From positions 1 through 64,000 of the forward strand of contig JADNRX010000035.1 in NCBI GenBank assembly GCA_015501595.1: a stretch of DNA of 64,000 nt, in the 5' to 3' direction. The notes under the pieces were generated by a model, which was given only the letters and a program-made list of their open reading frames with translations, was not told where the DNA came from and searched no databases. Of the stretch, positions 21,406 to 33,402 are shown in pieces. This stretch comes from Hymenopellis radicata. Taxonomy: Eukaryota > Basidiomycota > Agaricomycetes > Agaricales > Physalacriaceae. Position numbers and translations under genes: made by a program. The stretch's first letter is position 1; the number at the start of each line of letters is the position of its first letter.

Positions 21406-21919
21406 TACTTTCGGGTGCTGTAGTCGGGAGGCTTTCAATTTATTCGTGAGTCCTCATTCTACCTTGCGTACTAGCATTGACTTACCTTGTCAATAGATTT
21501 CAACGCCGTCCTCGAATTCAACGGCATTCTCACGTCGTTCTCCACTCCAATGTACGTTATATCTTAGCTTCACCCTTGAACCCTCTCTCACGGATATGGA
21601 AGACAGTCCATGATGCTTACACTCACCGCGACCATCTACCCGTTGGCGTCAGCTCGAAACCCTCTACCTCACTCGTTACTGGCTCGGCTCATACGGCAAA
21701 TCGTCGACTTCACCGTCTCCGACCGTCAACTCATTCTTGCGTTAGGCAGCCTTCGATCGGACGTGTCCTTCATTTCACGGTTTGAAGGTGCGTTCCATGT
21801 CCAAGTAATAAACACGTTGACTGATATCTGGCCCAGACCTTGCCTCGCTTCAATCCCACGTCTAGGCATAACAACCACGCTCAGCACGGCTTCCATGTCT
21901 TCGGTTTGCTCTGGCAGCT

Positions 21920-23252
21920 ATGCAGAATGCGAAGTTTGACTTGGCCAGATGGTATAGAACCCGTCTGGCCGCAATTGAAAGACAATCCGAATGCTGGAAC
22001 CTTTGGGACAATGTCTTTGCTGTACCAATCTTTGGACAGCATTTCTTGGAGATGCATGTTGATCTGGAGGGCGCATTTTTAGCGTCCGTTAATCAGCCTG
22101 TGAAGCCCTTACCTTCCGTCGAGTTTTTTCAATTAAAACCGAGAAAGGGACCAAGGCGAATACAGGCTTCCGGAGTACAAGTTCCCCGGGATCAGGTTCC
22201 ATCGGTTCGCCGCGGCGCTGCAACGGTCAAGGATTCCGCGCGTCGACTACCTCGGAGTATAATCCTGGCAGTCTCAATCAACGGCGCACCCGTACGCGCG
22301 TTGATTGACTCTGGGTGCATGACGGATATGATTTCATCTGCTCTTGTGGATCAGCTTGGGACAAACCTATTGGCCTCCAGTTGGCTGTGTCCGGGTCACG
22401 CAGTAAGATCAAGCACACCGTGCGTGCTCGATTCACATTTCGAGAAATTGATGAGGACCGCGACTGGGACGTCGCGAACTTCTCAGGCTATGACATCGTA
22501 CTTGGCACACCATGACTGCACCAGCATCGTGTCACTATTGGGTTTAACGGCCCGAAAGTGACGATTGGAAGCGCGACTAGCTTGCCTATTGGTGGTGGAC
22601 CTTGGGTAGCGAAGCTGGCGACGCGTTCAGCTATGCCGGTCGAGGACGATGAACTTGAAGCGCGACGGCGTGAGGTTATTGAGTACGCTCGCCCGCTCTT
22701 CAAGAAGGCTGCCGAGACGCCGTTACCTCCTCTACGGGCCATCAATCATGAGATCCCGTTGATTGATGAGACGAAGACTTACCCGTGGCGTCCCAGCAAA
22801 TGTCCTGAGAAATTTCATTCTCAGTGGGCTCAGAAGCGGGACGACTATCTGGCGACGGGACGATGGCGCGTGGCGACAACCAAAAACGCGTCACCTCTTC
22901 TTTTATTTCCCAAGATCGATGACCCGACGAGATTGAGGGTTGTTGGTGATTTTCGTGTGCGGAATCTAAACACTCGTAAGTTATCTTCTCCGATTCCGGA
23001 TGTTCATGGCATACTAAGGCGAGTTGCAAAGGCGAAGTTCCGTTCGACGATGGATGGCAGCGATGCGTTCGAGCAGATCAGGATCATACCCGAACACGTC
23101 GAGCGTTCGGCGATGAACACGCCTGATGGCACAATGGTTAGCTTAGTGCTGCAGCAGGGTGATACAAACGGACCGGCTACCTTTCAGGCCGTTATGAATC
23201 ACCTATTCGCTCCATACATTGGTGTCTGGATGGATGTATACCTAGACGAGAG
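21920..23252 (+). mobile_element. Decayed Gypsy-type retroelement fragment (protease and reverse transcriptase)
   Basis: The first frame carries an aspartic protease motif (LAVSINGAPVRALIDSGCMT; DSG replaces the usual DTG). The frame then changes near 22375 and continues to GYDIVLGTP, where a TGA (22513-22515) stands in place of the expected tryptophan. It resumes in the same frame with an RT: DETKTYPWRPSKCP, LLLFPKIDDPTRLRVVGDFR, DGSDAFEQIRI and LQQGDTNGPATFQ. The RT breaks off exactly in its catalytic box (VWMDVYLDE in place of the expected YLDD). No RNase H, integrase or LTR is seen. One frameshift, one nonsense codon and 3' truncation make this a dead fragment. Confidence 0.85.
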
Positions 23253-23645
23253 GGGAAGACCAACGCTATATCGGAAGACAAGGAGGATATGCTAGCACAT
23301 GCGTATGCGGGCTATGAAGGACGGGGCACGCTGTGTGCGGGGGATCGGGCGCCGGAAGCGTCTGGATTGGTTAGAGGGGATGGGGAGGGAACGTCATTGT
23401 CGAGGTTGTTTAGTCCGGCGATGCATACGGTTTTGGTGTTCGGTGATATGGGTGATGTGAACGGGGTTAGTGTGAAGAATCTTCCTGGAGAGAGCGTTCA
23501 GGTTTACGGGATTGTGAAGAAGGGGACGGGGAAAGATGAGGGTGATGTGTTCGTCGATCGGGACGGGCACGCATATGGAGCGTATATGGTTGAGGAAGGG
23601 GATGGGATAATGATGGCGGTGAGGGCGGATGCGTCGCGTCCTTGA
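23253..23645 (+). pseudogene. C-terminal fragment of an FAD-dependent aromatic-compound monooxygenase
   Basis: The frame reads AHAYAGYEGRGTLCAGDRAP, then MHTVLVFGDM, DVFVDRDGHAYGAY and MMAVRADASRP. This is the thioredoxin-fold C-terminal domain of phenol 2-monooxygenase-type flavoproteins, which ends in the conserved V-R-x-D stretch. Only about 120 residues exist. The FAD- and substrate-binding parts are absent, and the sequence runs directly into the truncated reverse transcriptase on its 5' side. It is a gene remnant created by insertion or rearrangement. Confidence 0.75.
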
Positions 23646-23879
23646 TTTTGTTAAGGTGGAGAGGGAGAGATTGGAGAGACCAGTCCAAGAGAGACGTTGA
23701 GTACGGATATATAAAAATACAACAAGAAAACATAATAGTTTACATAACACTATTAGTAAAACCTGACCGCGATTTCTTGAGATACCTAGGTCCGAGCCGG
23801 TTCGAGTATGAGTTGAGTACGAGTTATACTCGAGTCTCACTTGAGGCACTCCGCAACCTTCCACGCACGATGGCTAGCC

Positions 23880-23981
23880 CTCAAACCTCAAGTGCTACTC
23901 AAAATGCACTCAAGCCTGTCTCAAGGCATCCTCCACTCAAATCTATAAGGTGTCCTCAAGTTCAACTCAAAGTAGTCTCAA
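23880..23981. repeat. Phased CTCAA cluster
   Basis: CTCAA begins at 23880, 23887, 23898, 23909, 23920, 23936, 23955, 23966 and 23977. Most intervals are exactly 11 bp while the intervening bases differ. It lies between the monooxygenase remnant and the next gene. It is either a degenerate minisatellite or a helically phased site array. Confidence 0.65.
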
Positions 23982-24089
23982 GTCGCACTCGACAGATGAG
24001 TAATAATACCGATTCATTTGATACAAACCACATGTAAAACGTCGTTATAAAGTCGTTATAATCTACTTCTTCCTCGAAGTTCTGTAGCA

Positions 24090-26787
24090 TCAAAAGTCAG
24101 TATCAGTGCGCAAGCAATGTAGATCCACTTGCCTGGGCTTCTTCTTCGGTGTTGCAATTCCTTCGTCCGGGCGTGAACGCTTCTTCGACTCACGGGTAGT
24201 GCGCCGAGGGCCCTCGTTCCCTGCTTGGTCGTTATCACCTCTCGCCCGTCGTGTCGTTGGACGAACAGCGACACTGTCATCGGTCCCTACCTGCGCCTTC
24301 GTCGTGCCCTTCCGCTTTGCCTTCTGCTTCGGTTCCTTCGCCTCCGCTTCTGCAGTCTCTGCGTCCACCGCCTTCGCCGTGCCTTTCCTCTTTCCTGTCT
24401 GCTTCTGTTCCCTTGCCGCCGCTTCTGCAGGCCCTTCGACAACCTTCTTCCCTTGCTCTTCTTCGGTCCCTTCTTCGTTCCCTTCTTCTGTTCCTTCGCC
24501 TCTCCTACACTCTGCATATCTTCTTCCACCACATCATTCGTCTTGTCGTTCGGTTCCTTTTCCTCCGGTTCTTCCATCACCACATCACCAAGGATCTCGC
24601 CTGCGACCACGTTCCCGCTGGAAGCAACCGCCGTTGTGTGACCAGCTTTGGATTTCGGCTGGATGTTCACAGCTTGCTGCCCCATGGAGCTTGCCCACTC
24701 CGAATCTAGGTCCGCCAAGTCCGTGAACATAGAAGTGCTGTCCGTGGGTTGACAATTCGAAGGCTCCGCCTCCTCATCGTCGCTACCCTCTTCCTCGTCG
24801 TTGCTATCGTCCTTCCCATCATCACTATCATCCTCCTCGTCGCCGCTATCATCCTCATCGTCGCTATCCTCGTCCTCAGAGCTATCGTCCAGTCCACCTA
24901 GTGGAGGAGGCGCTACCGGGGTGGGAGTGGACTGCTTTGTTGTCTTTGGTGTACTTGAATGAATAGGTGGCGTAGCCCTGTTAGGAGTGCGTGGTGGTGT
25001 CGAGTGCGTAGGCAGAGGAATAACTGGGGACATGGGGGATGTCGTTGTGTTAGGAGTGCGTGGTGGCGTCGAGTGCGTAGGCGGAGGAATAACTGGGGAC
25101 ATGGGGGCAGTCGTTTTGGAGGAGTCCTCCTCGAGATTGGGCTCAGGAGTCGGATCCATCTTGAGGAGAGACGCGAGCACGAATGGATCCTCGTTTGATG
25201 GTCCTGAAGACGCTTGGAGCTGGGCGACAACCTGGTATATCTGGGGTAGAGTCATCGTCGAAGGTTCTCCGAGCATGCCCTTGAACGCCGACCATTTCTT
25301 GGTGTCGTAATAGAGCTCTGGCATGGCACAGAGCTCGACGAAGTCTAGCGGAACATCAGAGCAATGGCCCGCTGTCTCAAGCGCATGATCTAATGAATCA
25401 TCAATTATTGGTAGTCGCCACAACTTCGCATGCATACCCCATAAGACCAGAAGGTAGTCGGTCAAAACTGCCGTCAATTGAACAGGAGCTATGCTGTTAA
25501 TGTTGAGAGGGGGGAAAGTCGGAGTGCCGCCTTTGTTACGCGGAATCGTTGTCTTCGGTTTCGGCTTGGGCTTATCTGAAAGCGTATTAAATTTCGATAC
25601 CAGCACAAGTTAGAAAACGACGTACTGGGATGATTCTTGACGAAGAACTCCTCGATGAGTTTCTCCACGTCGTTGGGGAGGATAACTTTGCTGAGCTTCT
25701 CCTTGGTGTCCGGGCGTGAGACATCCAGTCTAGACAAGTTAGCAAACAGATGTTACGTGGGATGTCAGATAATACTCACATGCATGACACGGTTTTCGTC
25801 CTCTTGTCTTTCCATCCCATCACAAGGGTAAAAGACGACGGCCCAACAAGGGCGGCAACCTTCTGCAGGAGCCCATGGAGCAAAGCTGGTAAGACGTCCT
25901 GATGCCTATATCATAGCCAATCAGCCATGTACCGTGCAAGAGATCAAAAACGTACTGGAAGATATCACCTCTCAGATCCCGCGCCTCATCCTCATACGCC
26001 TGACGCTCTTGATCGCTCAGCTCCGCCCACATGTTAGCTAGCGCCTTATTGAAGGCGGCACCAGCGTTGCCGTCCTTGACCTGGTCGCGAAGTTTGACGC
26101 CTTCCGCAGAGATGGCATCATGGTTCTTCTTCTGAAAGAGCTCTTGCCCGCTCATAAGCCCTGGATGACGGAGCAGACGAGAAAGCAAGGCCGAATCTGT
26201 CGAGTCGAGCGGTTTGGGGGTGGCGACAGAGCCCTCTGCATTTGATGAGGATGAGGAGGAATGGGTGTTCGCTTCCGTAGTACCCTTATCGGCGACCTTG
26301 ACGTGTTTACCCTTTTTCCATTCGCGGTGTTTCAAGTTTTCGAATCGTTTGACAAGAAGCTATTATAATGTTAGCCATCGTGCTACCATTCCCGATGCGT
26401 TAGACTCACGTCACGCCAGCGATCGAACTCGGCAGTTTTCTCGTGTTCACTCCACACTGTGCCTTCCTTGGGGACAAGCAGACGACTGAAGGCGGGATGT
26501 TTGAACAAGCCCGCGACTGCTTTCCTCTTCCATTCTTTTGTGTCCTTCTTTTTATCGCACTTGTCGTAGAACTTGGGCAAGATGTGTTCGAAGAGGGTTA
26601 ACTGTTCGCTGTCCAATCGGTTTCCATCGTGGCCTTTCTTCTTCGGCGCCGTCTTGCGGTCCGGAGTTGGGATGTCTGTGTAGTTCCACGAGTACGTCGC
26701 CCATGGATCCTCAGCAGTGATGTCGAACTGCTCGAACGTGAGGGAAGGCGGCGCTGGAGGTGCAGGTGAGCCCGCAGAAGTGGACAT
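24090..26787 (-). CDS. Large unknown protein K with HMG-like segment and low-complexity tail
   Basis: Exons on the minus strand: 26787-26410, 26359-25956, 25905-25780, 25729-25626 and a long last exon from 25575. All introns are 50 nt with consistent phases. After a Pro-rich start come FEHILPKFYDKCDKKKDT and AFNKALANMWAELSDQERQA, the latter resembling an HMG-box helix. Next is LPALLHGLLQKVAALVGPSS, then a long Pro/Thr-rich, acidic and finally Lys/Arg-rich tail. The frame would end at 24287; adding one G near 24450-24452 lets it continue to 24090 with a more natural basic tail (KKRSRPDEGIATPKKKPR). It shares architecture with the gene at 51749-55352. The function is unknown; it may be DNA-associated. 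Confidence 0.7.
24981..25118 (-). repeat. 69-bp coding tandem repeat (two units)
   Basis: Two adjacent 69-bp units at 24981 and 25050 encode the Pro/Thr-rich 23-mer containing MSPVIPPPTHSTPPRTPN in protein K. The copies differ at a few bases and keep the frame. Confidence 0.8.
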
Positions 26788-27162
26788 TGCGAGAGATGCG
26801 TGTCGACGAGACGGCGAACTGGAGGTTGTGATGGTAAGTGAAAGAAAGGCAGTGGGGACAAAGGACCACCCACTCAGCCAGAGCGTTGTCTATTGTCTAG
26901 CGCTTTGACCGATGACGGCACGGCGGAGTGGCGGCCGCCGAAGTCCTGTAATCGTTAACTTGGGCCTGTAAGGTTGTTAGTTACACGCTGATCGAACTTG
27001 GACGGACTCACTGAAGGCCAGCTCGAACGTGTTGCCCCCCACGTTCTAACGTTTCACGCGAAGGGCTAGGAGTAAACGTAGTACATTGCTAGTCGAGGTT
27101 ACAAGAGGAGAATAACTATGCTACGCGTAAAACTATTTCCTGCGCTAAAATTGTTGCTAGTC

Positions 27163-27862
27163 CTACCCATCCGACAACGGGGAATCGCTGTTCATGGCGC
27201 GCCATGCGGCGTATCGCTCTGCATACGTCTCATCACTCTTCTGGTCGGGATCCTCAACATCTTCATTATCGTCAGCTAGCGGCACAAGTTTCTTATGCTA
27301 CAGATTAGTTCGCGATATGCAGTCATCTGGAAGGAACTGACCTCGACGATGTCATTGCGGAAGACCATCCTGTAGAACCGACATTCCTCACCTGCCGAAT
27401 GTAAGTTTAATGGTTTATTCACATGAGAACATACTACGCACGAAAGAATCTGCGAGAGACCCATAGCGTGGGGACGTTGTAGCCGCCGTTCTCGAATACT
27501 TCACGCGAGATCTTGTGGCGTTCCGTCAAATGAGCCCATAGTCTGTCGAACAGGGCGTTGTTGACGACTTGACCCTCGGGAAACGCAAAATGTTTCAACG
27601 GCTCCCATCTGCTCAAGTGTCAATCACATAATCAGATAAACAAAAGTTCGGCGTACGTTCTGCTCTTCTTCCCATAGTCGGCCCAATCAACACGAACTGC
27701 GAATCCATCGACATCATAGCGTACGCCAATCAACGCTTCTGGTACAACGGTCAGCTCACGCTTACGACTAAAGGATGAGAACATACCAACTTGCCAAACA
27801 TTCTCCTTCGGCTTTCGGGTCTTTGGCTTTCCAGTCTTTTGCTTTCGAGTCTTTGTCGGCAT
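27163..27862 (-). CDS. Small chromodomain-like protein B
   Basis: Five exons (27862-27787, 27738-27657, 27608-27442, 27391-27342, 27297-27163) give 169 residues. The start is Lys-rich (MPTKTRKQKTGKPKTRK). The chromodomain-like core spans ALIGVRYDVDGF and VRVDWADYGKKSRTWEPLKH, where splicing joins RT to WEP. Next come ALFDRLWAHLTERHKI and VFENGGYNVPTLWVSRRFF, and the C-terminus contains YAERYAAWRAMNSDSPLSDG. Internal exons are the same length as in the paralogue at 18491-19172, and the two genes are in opposite orientation about 8 kb apart. One donor is GTGCGT. A chromatin-linked role is inferred only. Confidence 0.8.
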
Positions 27863-28107
27863 CGCAGGGAAGGTATGAATGACAAGTCGACATCCAACGC
27901 GTCTTATTTAAGTGTTCCAAGGCTTCTCCCGGCTGCGCAACCTAAAAACTGATCGCTGATCACTGATAAGTACCGAGGTCGTTTCGTGGCGTACACAAAT
28001 ATGTACACGCTACGGTACAAGGACAACGTTCGGATATTCAAGTTATATATAATTGGTCGTAGCGCAATCGTAAGTCTTTGTCGTGTCTAAAATGTATGTA
28101 CGTGAAG

Positions 28108-29288
28108 TTATGCCTGAATAATTTCATCAACCCATTCCTCCCAGCTCTCGTCTCCGATTTGAACACCCATTTTCTTCATGGCTATCGCACCTCTAGTCAA
28201 AGCCTCCAATGTCCCGTCGACGGCGATCCCAACCCATCTCTGCTTCTCGATATCGTACCTCAGGAAGTCCCCGCTCAATTCGGCGCCAGCACGTGCAAAT
28301 GCCAACCGCACGGAGGGCTCTGCGAGACACAATGTCCCGGTAACTGTAGCCGGCACAAAGACATGCACAACATGCTCGGCCTGCCAAGATAGCCTCAGTC
28401 AAGGGGACGCAGCACCGACATCAGGAATCGTACCTTAAGCCACACCAAAATATGAACTTTCGCCCCTTTCTTGAAAGCGGCAGTGGACTCCTTCCCTTTG
28501 CCCTTGCCAGAGCCATGTTCAAACGGGGCGTCGTCGGTAAGGTCGATCACTTCCTCTAGCTCCTCCTCAATCCGGGCCTTCTTCAACCTTGGCGCGTCTT
28601 CATCATCGTTATCCCAGCCCACAGCCACCTTGAAAGCCCGTTTCGTGGCCTCGGAATTGGATGGAGTCGCTGACGAGTAGGAAGTTTTCGTGCGTGAAGA
28701 GGCCTTTGGAGGCGGACAAGGAGATGATCGGGGAGCGGGAGACGAGGTGTCGGGCGGTAGTCGGGAAGTTCGCTTCTGGCTCGTCGTGCTCTTTGAGGAC
28801 TGGGATGACGAAGGGGTAGCGGCGGGCTTCTTCTTCTTCGGCGTGGATGTGGCTTTTTTCAAGCGCCTGGCCGCCGCCGCCGCCGCTGCCGCATCTCTCA
28901 AGCGTTTACGCTCCGCCAGAACGTCCTGAACTATGGGTAGATCGAAAGCTGCGCGGGGCAGAGTAACGCCCACCGGCAATCTTATATCGCCGCATATTGT
29001 GCACTGTCAATCCGTCAACGAAGAATGTGTAGGATACAGGCGATTACTTACGCATTGAAAGTAGGACCAAAGCTTGTAATATTGCCTATGAGATGGCTCA
29101 CAAATCATGTTGGTAACGCCGAAGAACCGCTGGACAATCGTATCCTTCCCTTTACATGTCGCTCTCGAACAGGGCTGTGGATCCGGGGGGCCGACATTTT
29201 GCGGACAAAATTGAAGGCGCAGAATGTCAAAGAGATCCTCAAAGACGGCACGGTTGGCTTCGCGCTCTAACTCGAGCTGTGAGGGCAT
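28108..29288 (-). CDS. Unknown protein L with cysteine-rich N-terminal segment
   Basis: Three exons (29288-29052, 29003-28434, 28380-28108) give 359 residues with all phases at 0. The first part has a possible zinc-binding spread of Cys/His: CSRATC, MICEPSHRQYYKLW and, across the splice, CCTICGDI. The middle is an Ala/Lys/Ser/Pro-rich disordered region with an acidic EELEEVIDLTDD stretch, which resembles a SUMO-interaction motif (V-I-D-L-T). The C-terminal 95 residues look folded (VHVFVPATVTGTLCLAEPSV, MKKMGVQIGDESWEEWVDEI). A farther upstream ATG in the same frame is possible. No family is recognised. Confidence 0.65.
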
Positions 29289-29616
29289 GATGAGACAACG
29301 AAGCTGCAGGCTTTTGAGCATACCTTTTATACGCGGGCTATTGTTGGACCACGTCAAAGAGTGCACTTGGATTCGTATCGATCTAGATTGGTGAGTGGCG
29401 ATCCTTTGCAGAAACAAAAGCCCTGACTCCGCTGGTCAATGCATTCGATCGTTCGAAGGCCAATACACACGTGTAGGACCTTACTTCACCGAGACATCGA
29501 GCCGGATACCCTCGAACGCAAAGTGTATAACATCCTTATATTCTATAATGCTACAACATAAAAGAGTGACTGTCCGGAATCAGCACAAGTCTAAGCCAAT
29601 GGTAGAACTTTTACCT

Positions 29617-30094
29617 TCATAACACGTCGAGGTAGCGAGAGACCTCGCGTTCCCAGCCGTCAGGCAAGGGATCGTTCGTCGCATTAACGAAGATTGGTTT
29701 GCGCGGGACGTTAGGTACACTGAACGACTGCCTCCAGCTCACGGTTTCCCAGGCATCACTGTCAACCCACAGACGGCCGGCAGTCTGAAGAATACCAAAG
29801 GCGGGTCGTTCACGTATTCCATGCTGGGCCAGCAGCTCGCTGTGGTCAGCCAGACAAGTCCTTGCCGGAACGCGGTGGAGGATCACCACTTTTCTCCGAC
29901 CGCCCTGTGGGATGCAGTCAGTGTATATCAACAGAGTACCTGAAACAACTAACCGAGCAATAGCAAAATAGGGAAACTGACCGATCGTGGCGCGCAATCC
30001 GCGGCTTGTGTTGCTTGACGATAACAGCATGTCGAGTAATAGTAGGCTGGAACACCTCTCGAAGGCGTAGCTTTTGTTTCTTTTCGCGAGGCAT
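29617..30094 (-). CDS. Unknown small protein
   Basis: Two exons, 30094-29954 and 29904-29617, with a 49-nt phase-0 intron (GTTAGT, CTGAC branch site, CACAG), encode 142 residues. The start MPREKKQKLRLREVFQ is basic. The second exon reads KVVILHRVPARTCLADHSEL and WVDSDAWETVSWRQSFSV and ends GWEREVSRYLDVL. No domain is recognised. It lies in a minus-strand series with L and the gene at 30312-32061. Confidence 0.6.
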
Positions 30095-30311
30095 GGTGAG
30101 ATGACAGTTATGAGGACAAAAGAGCTACGCTCACCGGTCTTCTTTGTATTCACGTGATCCAAGCAGCATGCGGCTGTGTGTGGCGTAGTTTTCGACGACT
30201 CAGTATTTGGTATTTACGGGAGAATAAATATGACGGAGCTAGACATATATATAATCGTACGTATTCGTCAACATTACATTGTAAATAACTTTGTGAACAT
30301 GGAAAGTACAC

Positions 30312-32061
30312 CTAAGTGCGGAAAACCTCCTTCGCAAATTGTCCCCACTCAACGTTGTCGGGAACATGCTCGACCGCCACGACCAACGTGGCCGTCATAT
30401 CAACCATCAGCCAATCATCCCCATGGCGAATGATCCATGCATCATCCTGTGGATTGAATACATAGAAGTCCGGTCCAAGGAAGACGTTGAGCCAGTCATC
30501 CATTGGACTGAGCAACTCCCGATTGTCGTTGAAGCAGATGATGCCTCGTTGTGTCGTCTCCAGATAGACGACCTTGGGCTTGTTGTCGTTCTATGTCATA
30601 GAGTGAGCTAGGAATGCTGGGACGGGGGGTTGAGCTTACAGGTAGAATGATAAGGGTTCGGACACGGAACACCTCTCCTGGGGCGAGAGACACCTCTGAT
30701 TCGGTATCCGAGTCGCTATCGGAAGACTTGTCCTCGGGCAAGAAGGTTTCTCGGATGACCTCCCCATGATCGTCCAGTTCGAGGCAAGGAATACCAACCA
30801 CCACCACCACCTGTGGAAGGCGCATCGGGAATTACGCTTTCCTGGATGATCTCGCCCTCATCGTCCAACTCGAGCAGGGGAATTCCATCAACTGGCGCGG
30901 GAACGAGACGAGTGTCCATGAGATCTCCGGCATCATCCAGCTCGAGAAGGTATTCAGCCGGGATGGCTTTGAACCACTCGTCGTGTTGGAGTTCGAATAA
31001 AACTGGGGGATGCATGAATGCTGGGTGTCGGGGAAGTAAGGAATTATGCGTACCGAGGAAGGCCAAGAGGTGGTTATATGGACTGGACCTTTGTAGATCC
31101 AAGGCCAGTCGCTTGTAGATCCAAGGCCAGTCCAAGAGACGACAACAATTACCGGCAACATTTGTCCTTCTCCATAAGGCCTGGTCAATGCGAGTGGCGC
31201 TAGGATCACGCAAAACGATTAGCCGAACAAAAGCATCGAGGGCTATCACAACGCACACCATGTATTGTCCTGGATCCAAAGCAATCCCGACCCTCGTGCT
31301 TCCAATCTGTCCGTCGAGCTGTCATATTGTAAGCGCTGGGATTCAGAAATCACGGAAACGTAGAAACAGACGTACGGATGGACGCTTCAGACTTTGCCAA
31401 TGCCTTGGGAACGAGATGCGACAAGTACTACGAGACAAGAAACCACCAATATATCTGCGCCACAGATCCCAAAAATACATCATATGTAACTGCGTCTTCG
31501 TCCAATCCTACATATGGTCAAGTAACTAGAAGGGATTAGCCAATGAATAGTCACATAATAGAAATACGCACCTCGCTGTACCGGCCGCGAACGAAAAAGT
31601 GCTTGGCCTCCCGCAGATTGTCGACCACGCCCCAGCACGCCCACATGTACCCAACAACCGTCGCCGCGTCGTACACCCATCGCTTAGACATCCCATTCCC
31701 CGGCGCTGCCCACTCCACGCAACCGATGGCATAATCATCTTCGCCGTAAACACGGATTGTGACATGCTTGAATGGCAACGAGTCCGTCGACTCGGCGGGC
31801 GAATAGTGGAAATACGACGGCCTACAGCCATAACGAAAATGAGGACGGCAGATAACGGAAGACAGCGTACATCAACGCGAAGATGCGGGCTCGGCCCTGG
31901 AAATCGGCCGCGTATTGCGCTGCGGCGTCTCGCAAGGCTACGCCACATTTGGTAGTCGCGGGATCCCCATTCCAATGGCGCCAAATTTTGGAAGTAATAG
32001 AGGTGTCGTAGAATAGCTTGATAGGCGCGTTGTCGGTGATAGCGGGCGGGGGCGCAGACAT
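30312..32061 (-). CDS. Unknown multi-exon protein D
   Basis: Well-supported exons are 32061-31871, 31821-31572, 31507-31376, 31318-31054 and the start of a fifth at 31002; the last exon reads NDKPKVVYLETTQRGI to FAKEVFRT and stops at 30312. Readable blocks are MSAPPPAITDNAPIKLFYDT, VYGEDDYAIGCVEWAAPGNG, GIALDPGQYMVCVVIALDAF and PMDDWLNVFLGPDFYVFNP. Between about 30900 and 30740 a 52-bp module (IPLLELDDEGEI / IPCLELDDHGEV) is duplicated in different frames, so either an unusual intron or a frameshift is present. A 20-bp unit at 31091-31110 is repeated at 31113-31132. The family is unknown. Confidence 0.55.
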
Positions 32062-32317
32062 GTCGTCGATGATGGAGGACGAGCGCGTAGAATAAGCGCC
32101 TGATCGGTATCAAAGTGCAGGCGGCAAAAGCCACGCGATCGGAGATATCCGAATCAGGCACGCGATCGGAGATATCCGAGCACGATAATCAAGGCAGCTA
32201 AGGTACGCGAGCGCCATATTCAATGCAAGCGCGCACAATAAGCGCCCGTACGTTGGCGAAGGCCGCTGAGTCACGCGAGTTGGACGTGAGCCCCCCGCCG
32301 CCAGCCTGATAACGAAT

Positions 32318-33402
32318 TCAGTCAACTTGGAACTTCTCATAGACGTATCCATACCCGCCAGCAGCCCAGATCATAACGCTGAAAATCCCAAAGCGAACAA
32401 AGACGGAGAGCTGCAGGTCCTTGTTCGTGTTTCCGACAGAATTGAACGCGCTCCAGTTCTTTACAATCATGATGATAATCCCGACTGCACCGCATACCAG
32501 TCAGGACCACCTCCACAAGAAACGGAAAAGCAGACCTTTGATACCAATCATGGCGAGCAAGTCTGCGGCGACAAGGGAATCGGCGATCTTGGCACTGAAG
32601 ATGGATGTCAGTTATCATTGAAGGCGGCCACTTTGAGACGAGGGCGATTTACTTGACCGAATCCACGCCGGCCGTGCAGAACCATATGAGAGGCCTCGAA
32701 CGCCACTTCCTCCGTATTCGTCAGAGTCTGCGCCCTCGATGTCATCACTTTACTATTTCCCGCACACGAACGAACGTACCATGATCGAGATGCACCATAC
32801 CATCAACAGAATCACGCTTGGGATATAGAGGAGCTGTCAACGGCACTTCTGCTTGAATTGGGACCTCAGATGCGATAACACAGGCGTACCCGGAAAGCCC
32901 ATTTGGCGCTCTTCGGCTTGTTGAACAAGGCCGTTCATACTCGTGGATCTGTGGCGACCCCAGCGTAATTCGAAAGCCGGAAGCCTTGCGGTTATCTTTG
33001 GGGTCTAATCTGTGCATAGACCACATGAGTACTGCAATGTTGAATAATTTAAAGCTTACCAGAATCGGAGTCCCGAACCCCTGGGCATCGACGGGAATTT
33101 GCGTAACAGGAGTGATTAATTTGAAGAAGAGAGTGTGTGTGTGTTGTGTGGCGTCGTGGTTCAGATGTTACACGTTCCTGTTCTTCGTTGTTAACGTTGA
33201 TATCTGTGGAGGAGCATTGATGAAGACTTCTAACGAGGGAGGATAAATTACCTGCGCACACTGGAGACGGAGGCGGGAGTGACGTGCAGGCGATAAAGAC
33301 AGCCTGGATAAGCATCAGGAAAATAACACGCACAAAGCCTGAAGACTCCTCACCGGCTATGTGCGTCAAGCCCGCCGCCAGCATGTCCATCGATGCGCCC
33401 AT
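32318..33402 (-). CDS. Putative membrane protein E
   Basis: The minus strand shows an N-terminal hydrophobic segment (VRVIFLMLIQAVFIACTSL), a central soluble part (FRITLGSPQIHEYERPCSTS, VPLTAPLYPKRDSVDGMVHL) and C-terminal hydrophobic stretches (ADLLAMIGIKGLLFRFLW, FGIFSVMIWAAGGYGYVYEK) ending at TGA 32318. Several introns are needed to join them; the 5'-most donor (GTAATT near 33251) and later boundaries are only approximate. The topology suggests an endomembrane or plasma-membrane protein. No family is named. Confidence 0.45.

Noticed and set aside
24106..24726. Plus-strand frames of 138-206 codons rich in Ser/Pro/Leu
   Set aside because: They are mirror frames of the Lys/Glu-rich and acidic tail of the minus-strand gene K.
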